Source: Homalodisca vitripennis
Taxonomy: Eukaryota > Arthropoda > Insecta > Hemiptera > Cicadellidae
Reading direction: 5' to 3'
Assembly: GCF_021130785.1 (NCBI RefSeq)
Contig: NW_025777625.1
Coordinates: 1 to 64,000 of the forward strand
DNA: 64,000 bases
A program made the position numbers and the translations under genes. This document shows positions 1 to 13,760 of the stretch, in pieces; the first letter of the stretch is position 1; each line of letters starts with the position of its first letter. The notes beneath the pieces are model-generated. The model was not told the origin of the DNA. It was given only the letters and a program-made list of their open reading frames with translations, and made no database searches.

Positions 1-2453
1 TAAGTATTAATAGCTTCAACGGCTTGAGTTCAGAGTTAGCAAGCATATTTTATTTTATCTTGGTGGTTGTCAAATGATTTATAGAAATTTTAAACGTTTT
101 TATGAAAATAAACTACTATCAAAACTATGGTAATATCATGTCATTTGGGTAATACATTTATATTATATCCAGGGATAGCCTGGAAAGTGTTACAAACATA
201 TTTTTGAAATATTATCGGTGCACTGTTTGGGAAACACGTTTCGTTAGTAAATACATCAAAATACGAGGGTTTTATTACTACACAAATGTAAACTTATAAC
301 TGCCCCAACACTTTTCTTTTACTTCTACGCTTTGGATGAAAAACGGGAATAGGGCGCTTCCGTTTTTATCAAAAAAGTGCTTATAAACTCAAATTTTTTA
401 ATAAGTGTTTTATGCTTCCCTATGATCTTTAATATCGAATCATAATCATAATTACGAAAACATAACCATTTCCTTGTAAAACCAATTGTTATGACAACAA
501 AAAGAACTACTCCTTTAGGGCTAAGATATTTATAAAAGGTTGTTTACAGTTTATTTACCATTTAAGGAACTTTACCAATCTCCATACCAACCATTATACA
601 ACGCCTGTATAGCATTCAATCATATGAAACCAGTTTGAAAACTTTAACCTCAAAATTTCCTTTTAACAAAAACGCGCTATGGGTGACCCATATTTATAAA
701 CATTATTCGTTATCTAGTTTTTTTTCTTATAATTCGTTAGCCGAACGGAATAAATCAAAGGTAAAACGTAAAAAAATGTTGTAGTTTTTTACTAAGTAAA
801 TATTTCAGGGAATGGAATGTCTGGCGGAAAGGTGATGGGATATAATTAAATTATGCTCTTAAATATGATGCTGAACCTCTCTGTTGTATTAACAAACAAG
901 TATATAGGATATTATAATATTATATTTTTTTTAGGTAGGGCTGCTATAAAACTTTATATTTAAAAATAGCATTCGATGCATATAAAAAAACACTATCTAT
1001 AGTCCCTATGTGAATATTCAGGGTTTGAATTATTTCCATAATTAAATTGTTTGATTTCATAACTTCAATTTTAAATTTTCACAAAGAAATAAAATATTCT
1101 TTTACCCTCATATATGTTTCAATTGAACGTATAAAGTCTTACAAACATCTAAACATTCACTTATATTGGTTGCAAAGGAATAAAACAGTGATAAACCATT
1201 GAAACTAGGAGTTTTAAAAAGTAATATGTCAATATTAATTTTGAAAAATTCCAAGATATCTTGATATGTTGTCTGACACCATGTCGAAATATATTTAACA
1301 ACAATCATATAAAAACATACAATTGATAGTTATCAGGCTATTAATGCTTAAGGTAATTCCTCTTTAAATAGACTTCCTTAAAACTTTATATTGGAAAATT
1401 TTTAACTCGTGATAATTGTAAAACGATATAGACTATTTACAAACCGATGTGGATATTTAGTGTTTTTAATCTCTTCCATAAATAAACTCTTACGTTTCTT
1501 GAGATCTAATTATAAAATTTAATTAATACATTATCATCATTCATAATACGTACATTAATTTAACTCTTGTACAGACACGAAACTACAGAAAAAAAGTAGT
1601 AGATGTACCTTTATAACCAATAACTAACAATAATGGTTTAAATTATAGATTAAATTTAAAATAAATAATTTCTAGTAAATGAAACAAAAGGGGAGCTATT
1701 TTTTCTAGTATTAACTCGCATTATATTTAATATGAACTGTTAGTAAATACATTTTTCAATTTGAGACTTAAAAATATTTCACTGAAAGTAATATCAGGAG
1801 TACCCACAATTTTTCCATAGTTAGCACGTTACCCTAATTTTAATTTCAAGCGCAGTTTGATATTTTTTCCCTAATGGCGCTTCACCGCGTTCACAACAAT
1901 GACGAACCACACTCACACAATACCCCACAGTGAGTATTATTGTCTGATTATAATCAATAGCGTTGTGTATGCGTATCTAAGCGGCAATTTATTAATTTTA
2001 TTATTAATGTTGTACTTTGTTAAGTTTACTAATGAACACTTACAATCTGTGTTAGACTTTGGATTTCAGATATTGTAGGATACGGATGTGTGTGGGGTGG
2101 AAAATATAAGAATTTTATATGGGGGATTTGGGCTCAGAAAAGGCTAAAACTGTCATATAGCCAAATCACTATCGCCCAACATTAAACATTTTTTACTATA
2201 TCTGCCTTTGGCGAATTTGGCATTTCTGTTTATAAGGAACTGTACTATAGTGGGGGAGAAGCGTGTTTTGGGTGTATATTGTTGAGTAAGATTCATTCCT
2301 ATAGTAATTTGTAGTTTTATTCATAGTATGAAATTATTGAATGTAAACATAATACATACATTTTTGCATTAGGTTGCAATGAAAAATTAACATTGAAACG
2401 GAATTGATCATAAATTGTGGAAGTTCAGACGATCTTAACTGTTCAGCAATGGC
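1..2453. other. Non-coding AT-rich sequence
   Basis: No gene, RNA or clear repeat seen. The single open frame of 66 codons has no domain. Confidence 0.6.
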
Positions 2454-2476
2454 GTATATATATATATATATATTGG

Positions 2477-2521
<45 letters not shown>

Positions 2522-2544
2522 TGTGCGTGTGTGTGTGTGTTTGT
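2454..2544. repeat. (TA)n-(TG)n compound microsatellite
   Basis: About 20 bp of TA, a short gap, then about 64 bp of TG with two interruptions. The histidine/threonine-rich minus-strand open frame here is a product of the repeat. Confidence 0.95.
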
Positions 2545-4365
2545 GTAGTTTGATAACTTAAAATGTGAATTTTTAAATCACGTAAAAAATTTATAAGGAA
2601 ACTGCTAAAATTTATTGAAGTCAAATTTTAAATTCAAAATCTTTATTTTTAATATTTGTATTTAGTGTGCTCAACATTAGCCTACATGGGCATAATTCAT
2701 AAAACTCATGCCTACCTTAACATAATTAGCCGACACTCTGAAAAGAGTACAGTTTTATACTATTTAGTTTATGACTTATGCTAAATCAAGTATATAGTAA
2801 ACGAAACAATGATAAAAATAGCAATGTATAATTTACTTTAAATACCAACCTACGGTAATGAAAACTAATATGTTGATTGCAATCCAGAGTCTGTTCAACA
2901 GAAATAAACAACATGACACAGTTCTGTATATAACGAAGAATAAATAATTGTAATAAAGTTTGTTTTTAATATCATTAGCTTCCACGTCAAAATATCAGTA
3001 ATAATCATAAGCAACAGGAAGTTAATACATAAGCACCTTTAAATTAGGAAGAATATCAAATAATTTCGGCGGTAACAATTTGAGTTGATATCAAACTGGT
3101 TAATTCACCCGGAGCATAAGAAGCTTAGGGACAAAGCTTCAATCGAATTGAAAGCTAATTTAAGTTACATTTTAATACACTTTGACATGTGTGACTGGGT
3201 TGAAATATAAATGTAATATTCAGAGAATGTATATGAACAGTAGAGGTAACTATTTAACAATTACTCTATTGTTTAATACACGTTTAATATGTGGAACTGG
3301 ATTGTAATATAAATTTCATAGTTGACGGAACATACAAGGTAATGGAGGTAATTAGTAAGTAGTAACAACAATTACTCCATTGTTGATTTACCCCATGACG
3401 CCGAGTCTGGCAATGTGTGGCTTGTATTAGATAATTGGTTACCACTGTTTAACTGCTATCCATTATAGTATAAATGTATTATTGCTAATAGCTGATTTAA
3501 AGGAATGTCTCGTGGTCTGGAATAAAACAATTATGCTTCGATAGTTTTAGTTTAACTGGAGGACACCTTATCCTCACGATTAAAAAAAGTAAATGCTCTT
3601 CTCCTTTATGGTTTACAATTATGCTGACTATTTTGTCTAGTATATAAATTTTACTCAAGTCCATTTCACATTTTTTAACGTATAACATGGTCCTATTTTC
3701 TCGTAGTTTGGTATGTAAATCAAATTAATGTTTGGTCTTTTAAACGATTTTGACACCTAAGGGAAAATTAGATTCTAAACCTCAAAACCAAATGTTTTGT
3801 TCTTCTAATATTGAACAATGTCATACAACGCCATGGCATATCAATAAATACATTTCAATGTCCTTCCTTTCTGCCCTGAAATACTGAAGTTAATTGTGGA
3901 ATGTTAAGGAGATGTATTACATATTTTTGAAAAACATGAAAAGTAGTTTGTATATAATTACTTGTGAAGTGTGTGGAAAGTCCTCTCTATTGATTAAAAA
4001 TACGATTTTATGCGAAAGTGTTGTGTGATTGATAGGGTCGTTACCTGTTTTCAGTTAAAATAAACAACAACACCAAACAACCGCAAAAATCTGTAGATCC
4101 TGATCATATTTGTAGTCACGCAAGTATTTAAATATAGGAAGCAATATACTTTCCCTTGTATTGCACTTTAGTATAGGTGTGCTGAGGCTAATGATTGTAT
4201 TGAATTTGATTTGATATTGACCGCCTGCAGTGAAATTAATAATCAAGATACTATTAGTAATCTACATCACACTGCGTAGATTATCGTAAACTTGTGTGAG
4301 TGTGGAAAGGAGACATACAATATCCGGCATAAAAAGTTAAAGGTATGGTCAACATGGTCAAACAA
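2545..4365. other. Non-coding AT-rich sequence
   Basis: Nothing recognisable; two short minus-strand open frames without coding character. Confidence 0.6.
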
Positions 4366-4512
4366 AATTACTCAGTTGCCGCTCTTCTTTATGCCCAACG
4401 TTACCCAGACCGCGAACATCACTCCAGGAACGTTTTTCAAAGACTTGCTAGTCGAGTTCGTGAAACAGGTCATGTTCAACCTGAACACAAACAAAGGAAA
4501 GGAACTGGCTAG
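4366..4512 (+). pseudogene. DUF4817-like helix-turn-helix fragment
   Basis: One frame reads AALLYAQRYPDREHHSRNVF and then QRLASRVRETGHVQ, ending at TAG 4510-4512. This is the pattern of the DUF4817 helix-turn-helix domain (LYAxRFPDRxHPSRxTF...RLRETG) found in many copies in insect genomes in transposon-like genes. The following 100 bp show no transposase, so this is a fragment. The two longer open frames over this place, one on each strand, use other frames and are shadows. Confidence 0.7.
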
Positions 4513-4884
4513 ACCGGTGAGAAGTGAGCACTCCCTTTTGGGGAATTTCAGAGATTTCAAAATAATTTCTCCAAATTCCTGGGGGTGGAAATATGGGGGG
4601 TTTTAAGTTGTTACAAATAATCTACCTCGTATGGTTTGGCCGCTATACGTACCGTACGGGTGGTATGCGTCACCCTGTAACTTCTCCGAAGACATTATCA
4701 TTCCAAGAGAACATTTTAAATTATATTTTTAGGTTATATTTGCATTGGAATATATACATTATACATTAACCGTTTAAATATTCATTTACAGTGTATTGGT
4801 GTTTTGAGGATTTAATATAAATATTGTCCCTACTTATAACCCCAGGATTGAGAAGAACTAAAATATGAAAATGTATATACATTA

Positions 4885-5360
4885 TGTTTAGAAAAAGGGT
4901 GTCACCAAAACTTTGTAGAACTCATCAGTCCAAACAAAGTCTCCTGTAAAAAATATGTAAAAGAAATTAGGTCTAGTCGCTAGCGACCATTTTATAATAT
5001 TTATGATTATACTGTCTCTAGAACTAGTAAACGCTTACAGATACATCGCTTTATTATAATGGTATGGATAAGTAAGAGAAAAATTAAAAAATAATAATGG
5101 GACTATTTGCTTAAACATGAACAAAAATAGTATTTTATTGGGACAATTATTAGTCAATATCATAAAACCAATATCTTTATAAACATTTTACGAGATTAGT
5201 AATTATTACAAATTTTTACTAGAATTTCAACTGTTCTTTTTTTCAACAAAATCCGTTCAAATCTGTTAACACGCAAGCGAACACGACCGCTTTAAAGTAT
5301 GTGCTTGCCATAATACGAGTACATTCTGTCAGTTGAAAGGCATCAGCTGTTTTGATAGGC
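4885..5360 (+). repeat. Dispersed repeat, copy A
   Basis: Shares ordered blocks with 28505-28940: an agggtg-tcac start, gcg-ccatttt, the sequence around aaatccgt-caa, and tctgtcagttgaaaggc followed by agctgttttga. Same strand as copy B. The copies are well diverged. No coding capacity. Confidence 0.55.
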
Positions 5361-8300
5361 TTAGCTGTTTATATTATGTGGCTATTGTTAACTCCATATG
5401 CATTTAGTACCTCAGTAATTATTTACGGGGAGTCTATCGTCTCGTTTAACCTACTAATAAATTTCTCTTTTTCGTTTACCATTTATAAAAAAAAATATTT
5501 ATACGAGGAAAATCAAACTTTTGACATTTTATGATTTTATAACTAACTAATAAAACCTAAAATGAAATTTATGTACTTTCATAATGTTATAGAAAAATAT
5601 AAAGAAATCAGAAATACGGTATATAAAAGTTATACTGCATAAACGAGGTTGCAAGGAATATGTTGTGGTAACCTCTAGGAAATACTTTTTAAAAAAAGTG
5701 AAACGGAATTTGGCATTTTATATTTGTCGAAAAACCAATTCAAAAGAACAAGTATTATCTTTATTCAGGCAGCAGCACCAATTCCAGGCCATTGAAGCTC
5801 TTCTTATTCCCCAATGTCGTTCAGCTTCCTCTTTTTATTTCTTGCTGCTACTCAGGCCTTTTTGGCCTCATCTTCTGCTTTTTTATGGACGTTTATTTGC
5901 TGCATTTTAATAAGCACCTTTAACCCAAGTACACAGACAGCACTAGCATCACCAAAAAAACTTTTTAACACCTTACTCCTATCTAAGTAACCAGAGTTTT
6001 ATCGTTACTATAAAATCCCAAACTCCTATATTGTGTATTTCAAGTACAAAAAAAACCTCTTTTTGTGTCCTTGATAATAGAAAATTTGTGAATGAATCAT
6101 TAGGAATTTGACTCTTTCCACGGAAGAGATTTTGGAGTAATATAGTTTTTTGAAAATCTCTGTAGAAAGGCTTTATTTTTAAATACCTGCCAGAGGAAAA
6201 AAAAATAGCAATATATCTGACAAAATATGAAGGAAAAATAAATAATTCACAAGTTATATTAGGAGAAATAAATAAGTAAAGAGACAAAAATCACCAATCA
6301 CTAGACGTTTTTAAAATAGATTTCAGTCATTAGCAAATTAATATATATACATATGACAAGCTATTTATAAACCAATAAAAATTTAATTAAATTTTAAAAA
6401 TAAGTTTTTTGAAAATGTTTTCCCTTATTATTTGAAACTCTTTTGATTAGACTTAATTTTTTCTTAAAAACAAAGTTCTTAATGATCCAAGAATTTCTTT
6501 GAGCTTTCAGGGTTTTCATTATTTTCAAATGCTTACTTTACGTACACAATTTCTTTAATTTCAGCAGGGGAGAAGGTAAAAATATATTTCCTATATGTTT
6601 TTTAGGACATCCTCAAGAATGAAATGAGGTTCAGCGTGTTCCTGTCTTATAATAGTTTACAGATCTTGTGAATAGTTAAACGCTGCACAGCGCAGCAGAA
6701 ATAAACAATTAATTGTATTGTTAGTGTAACGTTATCTCTCGTCAGGTATAAAGCAACCCCGCTTGTACTGTATGTGTTCACACAAATTGGTTTACTTGCT
6801 ATACTGTGCATAGGCCACCATGTTTTTTAAGAATACAATAAATTTCCGCTCACAGATACACCACACACCATTGGTCGACAACGAATAGTCAGACTAAAAT
6901 ATATTTTTAATACACAAAAAATGCTTTATTTTACTAAGAGCTCACTCAATTCCCGCTCATAGGTAAATAAAAACTAGCAGGTATGAGCACAATTTGTAAA
7001 TATTTTGTTCTCAATTGGTAAACACTACTCAATGTTGTGGCACACAAACAAGCTTGTTTTACTTAAACTGCCACGTAATTCCGACACAGCTGAGCATGTA
7101 TTGATGGTATACAGCCTGCGGATGATTTAAGGCATTACTGTATGACACAAGGTGTACTTTATCCTAAATGCATTTTAGTTCCCGTCTACAACTCTATATA
7201 AACTGGCATGACCTAGTAAACATTAGTGGTAGAATATTATTAAGGAAAGAATAAACACTTAAGGATACAATAGTCCAGTGTTTTGTATTACAAGACCACA
7301 ATGTCCAACCATTTCGAATCATACAGAAAATGACATGCTTTGTTTAGTACATGCTTGCGGCATTCAATGCCAAGTGTTAGGTAGGTTTCTAAACGATGTG
7401 ATAATGAGAGAAACATTTATAAAGTGATTAACATTGAATAGAATTTACTTTCAATCAAATTAACACTCATATATATTTAAACAAAATCAAATCATCATGA
7501 TAGAATAGGTTTATAAATAAACATATAAGATAAATATCAGAATGAAATTTTTTTTTATCTTGATCAAAACTAATTAAAAGAAGATAACAGTTTAGGAAAT
7601 ATATAGGTATTATTAAATTAAGAGAAACAAAAATGTTACATTTATTAAGTAAGAGAAGTATGTATGGGTAAAGAGATATCAATTATACAAACTAAATAAT
7701 AATTTTAACATATGGTTGATTACACTCTTATCGCACTACTTACACATTGAAATTTAGTTATATAGTCCTCATTCACAATAACATTTATATTCACTGTACC
7801 AAAAAAGGACTACTTAAAATGTGAATGTGAAATGTGATAAAGTCAATATGCAGTTCATTAATTTTTTGTAACATAATCCTGCGTTTGAAAGTTAATACAT
7901 CTGATTTCTAATTTACATTTTTATTCACAACTAGCAGAACAAATTTGTGTTAAATAAATAATATTCAACCACAATAAACTTGTAAACTAACTCGAGAACT
8001 TTTCTTATAGTATGTGTAAAATGCAGTGTAGTAATTATGGAAGGTGTGGTATATAACGTTAATTACAAAAAATAGAGCAACCCTCAGTGGCAGAGGAGTG
8101 CCCTGTAGGAAGCGCCTTGCACTTCACTAAACGCCACTCGTGTACAGGAGTGGTATACAAGTTACCAATTAGTATTGCCATATCATTTACCAAACTACGA
8201 TTCTTAAATTAATAGTTCAGCTCAAGCTAAATGTATCATACACGAATGGACATTTTCAGAACAATTCTTAGTACTTAATTGTTTTACAAATTAACTAGCG

Positions 8301-9400
8301 TCCATAACTTTAGATATATCTAAATATAGGTATTTTTATCTAAATTAAAGTGAACGGCTGAAAAAGATGAAAAACGAAAAAAAACGTGAAAACGAAAAAC
8401 GTGAGATTGAAGTGAGTGGGGGGGGGGCTTTAATCAAGCAGTATATACAGTTTAAACATATATTTTAATCTGATGAAGTAAAACCCTTAATGGTGGATGT
8501 AGGTGCACTTGCAATCCTGGGCTCCAAAGTAATGAACAGCTTTATTTGTTGTCTCTAGCCTTACACACGGCGATTGTAGCATACCATCGTACTGTAGTAT
8601 GTACCGTTATCCCAGTCGTCAATCGTCTCTGCAGGTAGCACTTGGGGTAAGAAGGTTCATCTCTTTCCAATATCATATATCTCAAGACCACTGTTTGGAG
8701 AGTACAAAAATCTCTTGTCGAGAGCAAACTGTCTTCTCTTCTCTAGTGAGAAATGTGATGACATTTATCAGATTTAAAACAAACCTTAGTGGAAACTTGT
8801 AACTCTGTGAATGAACTGTATGTCGCCCTTAATTCGAAAAGTTCCATAAAAGGAAAAGCTGTTATGATTTAAAATACCAAGGAATCGATCATGTGCAGGT
8901 ATGATTACACATAATTTAAAAATTATAGAACTATTAATAAGACGTAAATTGTTTATTGCACGTTCATAAAATTATCTTTAATGAGCACAAGTAAAACTTA
9001 ACTACAATCTCGTGCGATTTCTTTTAGGAGGTATTCAAAACTTTGAAGCAACTGATATTCGCTTTTAGACGATGAACTTTCAGGAAGGCCGAATTCCGTT
9101 GTCATTTAAGAAAATCTGATACGCGCGAAAAAAAAAAACAAAAGCTATCTAAAAAAGACAAGCACTGCACTTATTTTATTATTTAAGCTTCCCTACTGAT
9201 TAAGTACACAATGGTGTGAGTAATACTGCATAGCGTTTTAAAAGCCTGAAAATCCCTTTTTTCAAAAGGTACTTCAGGATTTTACATATAAAACTCCCTC
9301 TACCTACTCAATAATGGTGGTCATCGGTATATCTCCAAAGTTGTCACTACTAATGAGACATACATACCATGTTATACTGTTCTAATTCGAGGAGATAGTG
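5361..9400. other. Non-coding sequence
   Basis: No supportable gene. A run of ten G at 8418-8427 follows a gaaaaacg-rich stretch. Around 8540-8730 the base composition is more balanced and a 61-codon minus-strand frame exists, but nothing in it is recognised. Confidence 0.5.
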
Positions 9401-9547
9401 TATGGGTGTTTCGAAGACGAGCCATCAGCTACAAAGTTCAAGAAACAACGATCTGTGAAGAAAATAGTCCACGCTGTTTTCTTCTGGTCTACGGGACTGA
9501 TGAAGTCTATTACGGTGGAGGGACAAAGGTCTATTGGAGCCTGGTGA
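9401..9547 (+). pseudogene. mariner-family transposase fragment
   Basis: Reads YGCFEDEPSATKFKKQRSV and KKIVHAVFFWSTGLM, ending at TGA 9545-9547. This is the mariner transposase section after the second catalytic Asp, where related insect copies read FEDEPxPTKxxRSRSxxK and VACFFxxTGHV. Neither catalytic end is preserved nearby and no terminal inverted repeats were found, so it is a dead fragment. Confidence 0.7.
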
Positions 9548-11744
9548 AACAAAGTATCCTTTTTACTGAAAAAACTAAATTTTAATTTTCATCCACTTTT
9601 AAAGTATTTTAATTTTTTTTAGTTTATTTTGGATTTCTAAATAATATTGGTTATATAAATTAAGATACGATAAGATCAGATCATCTTTATACATAACTTC
9701 AGGGCTCAAATGTTTAATGTCGACTTGGCAGTGTTATTCTTGATCAACCTACTGCACAACTTGGCACTCAGGCAGACTAAGTAGAGCTGTTCAATATGCT
9801 TAACTACTACAAGGTAATTGGGATCTGTTCCAAACCGTTCCGTTACTTTCCTTTGTTGCATTGCAACAGTTACATACTATTTATCGTGTAATAGCAAAAT
9901 TTTGTAAATTTTTACATTCTTACCTCATCAAGTAAAGAGTAGTGAAGGACTTGTTTAATAGTTCCCTCAGTTCTATTATGTTATTTCATTCACAAAAATC
10001 AAGTCATGTAGAATCAATAATTTGTATTTTTATGTCTTTCTACAATATTGTATCTGTACCAGAATCGTATATAATATACGTGAGGGTAACATTATCTCGA
10101 GCACAAACCGTGATAATATCATCAGACCGCAGGTTTTGTTCATGTAAACTTAGATATTATTCTCTTATCATATGCTAACATACAGTGAACATTTAGAATT
10201 TGATTTTACAAGATAAGTAACACTCTATTTAGTTTCATGTCTACACATATTTGACGTTCTGTTTATATGCATAACATGAGTTTTAAATTACGTAAATCGT
10301 TTTTCTGGAATTTGGAATGGAGTTTTATAAAACGAATGAATTTATAGCTTTCAATATCAAAATCTTAATATTTTAATTGCTCTTGAAAAAGTTCTTGTAG
10401 AAGATCAATTTTATTGAAACACATTTATAATGGAAATAAAGAGTTTCAAATTTAATGTTAGATAAAAACACAGACTACTTCATTAAAATGGTTTATTTAA
10501 AACAAAATATGTTTTAAATCAGGTCCTGAATCATATTTCTGCAACCAGCAAAAATTTCAAATATAAAATTAAAAATAATCAGAAGCTTTTTTATCGAAAG
10601 AGAGACATTGCCATAAAGACTCTTTGAGTTTTTAAACGAAGTTTAAGAAACGTACTTCTAAAGTCAAGTTTAAGAAATAATACCCCTACGTCACTTTACC
10701 GAAAGTTAATATTATTCCGTATCATAAGACTGCGAGTCACGCATAACTCGATAACTCACAGACTATAGGATACTAGAGGGCACCGAATCGTTTGCTGATA
10801 TGAGGACTTGTGTGTAGCACAGAGCTCTGGTATTATTTGTTTAATATTAGGTCAATTATATACCTAAGAAAGAGATCAGATTGCAATAAATCTCGGAACG
10901 TAGTGTTGATTAATTTTTTTATCACTGGACGATGACAACTCTCTTGAAAAATAGCATAGGCTACTTAATTAAGTATAGCAAATTTAATCAAAACATAAAA
11001 TCTTATAATTGAAGCAAAAGCTTAAATAGCTTTCCATAAAAAACTTTACAACTAAAAAATAAAGCAAGGTTCTGAATTACAATCACATCTTGTACTTTTA
11101 ATCACTGAACAATACTAAATGTCCGCAAAAAAATCCTGCTTCCTTTGCAATCATTCCTTCACTAATTACAAACTGCAAACAAAGGACTTTTTAAAATTAG
11201 TATTAATTTATTACTTAGATGAGCTTATATTTTTAAATTATATCCCTTTAATTTAAAATGCTGCTTCGGCTTACTAGATTCAGATTGAATAGCTCAAACC
11301 AATAAATACAATTGTGTATTCCTGCTCAAACTTAAAAATTGGTCTAATATACAAAGCTAAAGAAAGAGCAGGTACGAGGTTGGTCTATTGTTTGCAGTCA
11401 GAAAGAACAGTTGAACCCAAGCCACCGTGTCTCGTGTCCAGGCACAGAACACGACAGGTGGACATTCTGTGCGACATTTAAACACTTGTAATAAAAATAA
11501 TTTCATACAAAATCCTTTAAACTTGCCCTCCTTTGTCTATACAATCTCCACTATGTCTTCCGTTATAACGGTTAACTTGTGTATACGCAGTGGATCTGTA
11601 GCTTAGGTGAGTTTGGGCTCAAGTGTCTGTAGTCCTAGAAATAATTACTAGATCTTGTAATTTCTCTGCAGAGAGCCAGAATTGGAAAATCAACTGAGTT
11701 CTACATACCAAGTACTGAAACCGTTATATGCAAAGATTGTGAAT
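9548..11744. other. Non-coding sequence apart from the short repeat at 10862
   Basis: No gene seen. Confidence 0.55.
10862..10940 (+). repeat. Short dispersed motif, copy 1
   Basis: Contains aagaaagagatcagattgca, then tctcggaacgtagtgttgat and atcactg. Same ordered blocks at 32613-32680 and 55364-55437. Possibly the tail of a retroposon. Confidence 0.5.
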
Positions 11745-11920
11745 CCATTACTCAAATGACTTTGTCGCAAAGAGATCGGATACTTTTTTGGGACCAGTTA
11801 GTGACTTTGTCACAAAGAGATCAAAAACCCTTTTGGGATCCTACTCGAATGAATGTGTCACAAAGAGATCGGTTACAATTTTGGGAACTGTTACTCGTGT
11901 GACTTTGATGAAACCGCGTT
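11745..11920 (+). repeat. Short tandem repeat, period 43-49 bp
   Basis: The block gactttgtcacaaagagatc recurs at about 11759, 11802 and 11851 with a partial copy near 11900, each followed by ttttgggaac/acc. About 3.3 copies. The open frame over it is a product of the repeat. Confidence 0.8.
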
Positions 11921-13138
11921 TCGTAAACGCTTTTCGCAAACAAAACTATGAGCGCAAGCTCTTGTCAATTTTTGCATAGTAACTTGTTTCGGCCTCTATT
12001 CGCCTCTCCAGACAAAGAGTTTTTTTAAAGCAGTATGTTTCATCTGCAACACATGTGTCTACCCTTAGAACAGGATGGAGATGGTAAATAATATCAATTC
12101 CTAATTAAGAATATCATCCATATAAGTTTCCTTACATGATGGGGAAAGATGTTATTTGCTAATTAATGATCTTCATATTAAATTTATTATAAAAGTTTTT
12201 AGAATGACAATCAATTTGTACTCCTGAACTGGAAAATATGAAGGTAGTATTTCCTTATATTTCCTCGTCGTCTTTGTCAAAGTTGATACTTTTTAAAATT
12301 AATTGAAGTGCATAACCTTAACTATTTTCAAAACTACGTACTTTTATCAATGTTTAATGCATTATAGCTTCACACTTTTCGTGTATCTTTGGAGAATTTA
12401 TTTTTGCCAAACAATAAAATACACACGGAAGCGAATGTTGTGTTTGCTTGAGCGAAACAGAAACATCGACTGTAATTTCCACAACATCGAAAGTTGGTAG
12501 GAAAAGTGATACTGTTTTTCGATACATCCTTTTAGTTTCCAACATTACACTTCTTCACGCACAATAATGGTGGATAATAATAACTCTTAAACGTTAAATA
12601 GCCGGAAATGCAGTTTCTTTAAATCCATAAAACATATTATGTTATTAAATACAAAATTTGTAAACAAAATATTGCTTGTTCAATGTTAATAACTTTTTCT
12701 CTATAATTTTTTAGATATTAAATTATAGGAAGGCTTCCTAATCAGTACAAATTATATTTATTATCCTCTCATTCCACGTGTTTCATATTGCGTTATTTAT
12801 CATCCTAAATTTAGATGATATTCCTTAAATACAGAAGAAATACTCAAACCCAAAAACCAATTGCTGTTTAATGAGTTATAACTGGAGAAAGTCATGTAAG
12901 AAAAAGTAACAGTAAAAACAATTTTAGTTTATGTAGGAGGTTGTCTAATTTGAACTTGATGTAAAGCTATCTTGGGGTTTTCTATTATTTTACTCAATAA
13001 ATCATTATAAAATGTACAAATTAATATACATGAAATGTTAAGTATACATTACCGGGGTTAAATTATGACAGCAATCATCCTAAATTTTACATAACTTCCA
13101 TCCTGAAGTAACTCAGTGTAAATAAATTATTTCTTTGC
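11921..13138. other. Non-coding AT-rich sequence
   Basis: No gene seen; overlapping open frames on both strands at 12303-12545 have no domain. Confidence 0.55.
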
Positions 13139-13142
13139 ATAT

Positions 13143-13208
<66 letters not shown>

Positions 13209-13209
13209 T
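13139..13209. repeat. (AT)n microsatellite
   Basis: About 70 bp of AT with one phase break near 13153. It is flanked on the right by aaagcaaacatcctaaattt, which resembles the acagcaatcatcctaaattt about 70 bp to its left (13068-13087). Confidence 0.95.
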
Positions 13210-13423
13210 GAAAGCAAACATCCTAAATTTAGTATGATACTAATGATTTTTGTGAATCATTATTAATAAGTAATTTAAATTACATTTCTGTTATATATAA
13301 AAACAAAAAATATAATATGATAAAAAGCATACTATCAAATAAAGATTTACATTCTGAACTAATGTAGACTAATGATATTTGTAAACCCGTAATAATAAGA
13401 AAATACTAACTATGTTAAATATA

Positions 13424-13760
13424 CAGGGTGATTCATGAAGTTCTCCCCCCACTTCTACAGTACATTTTACTAGTAAAAATAAATGAAAAAATGTTTATAT
13501 AAACATAGGTCCGAAAACGCTTCGTTAGCGAGTTACAGCTAGCGAAAGATTTCGCCTGAATTCCTGGGTAAAGAGAGTAAAATAAAGCCATACTGAACTT
13601 TTGGAAAGGTTAATTAAGTACGAAATATCGTGGATTCTTATGTATTTTTTACCTGATAAAGCTAATAAAATAGGTTTCAGAACTGTACCTGTAGTAGTTT
13701 TTGAGGGATTCAGGGTTAAATGCAAAAAATTGGGGCACGAAACAATGTTTTTTTAAGTTT
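13424..13760 (+). mobile_element. Transposon-derived repeat fragment
   Basis: Begins with acagggtgattcatgaag and includes ggtccgaaaacgcttcgtta gcgagttacag. Both blocks resemble non-coding parts of interspersed repeats common in insects, often next to DUF4817-type genes. No intact ORF. Assignment is from memory of such repeats, not from a search. Confidence 0.45.

Noticed and set aside
8542..8727. 61-codon minus-strand frame in a GC-richer patch, followed by AATAAA
   Set aside because: No recognisable product; could be a 3' exon or a repeat but cannot be supported.
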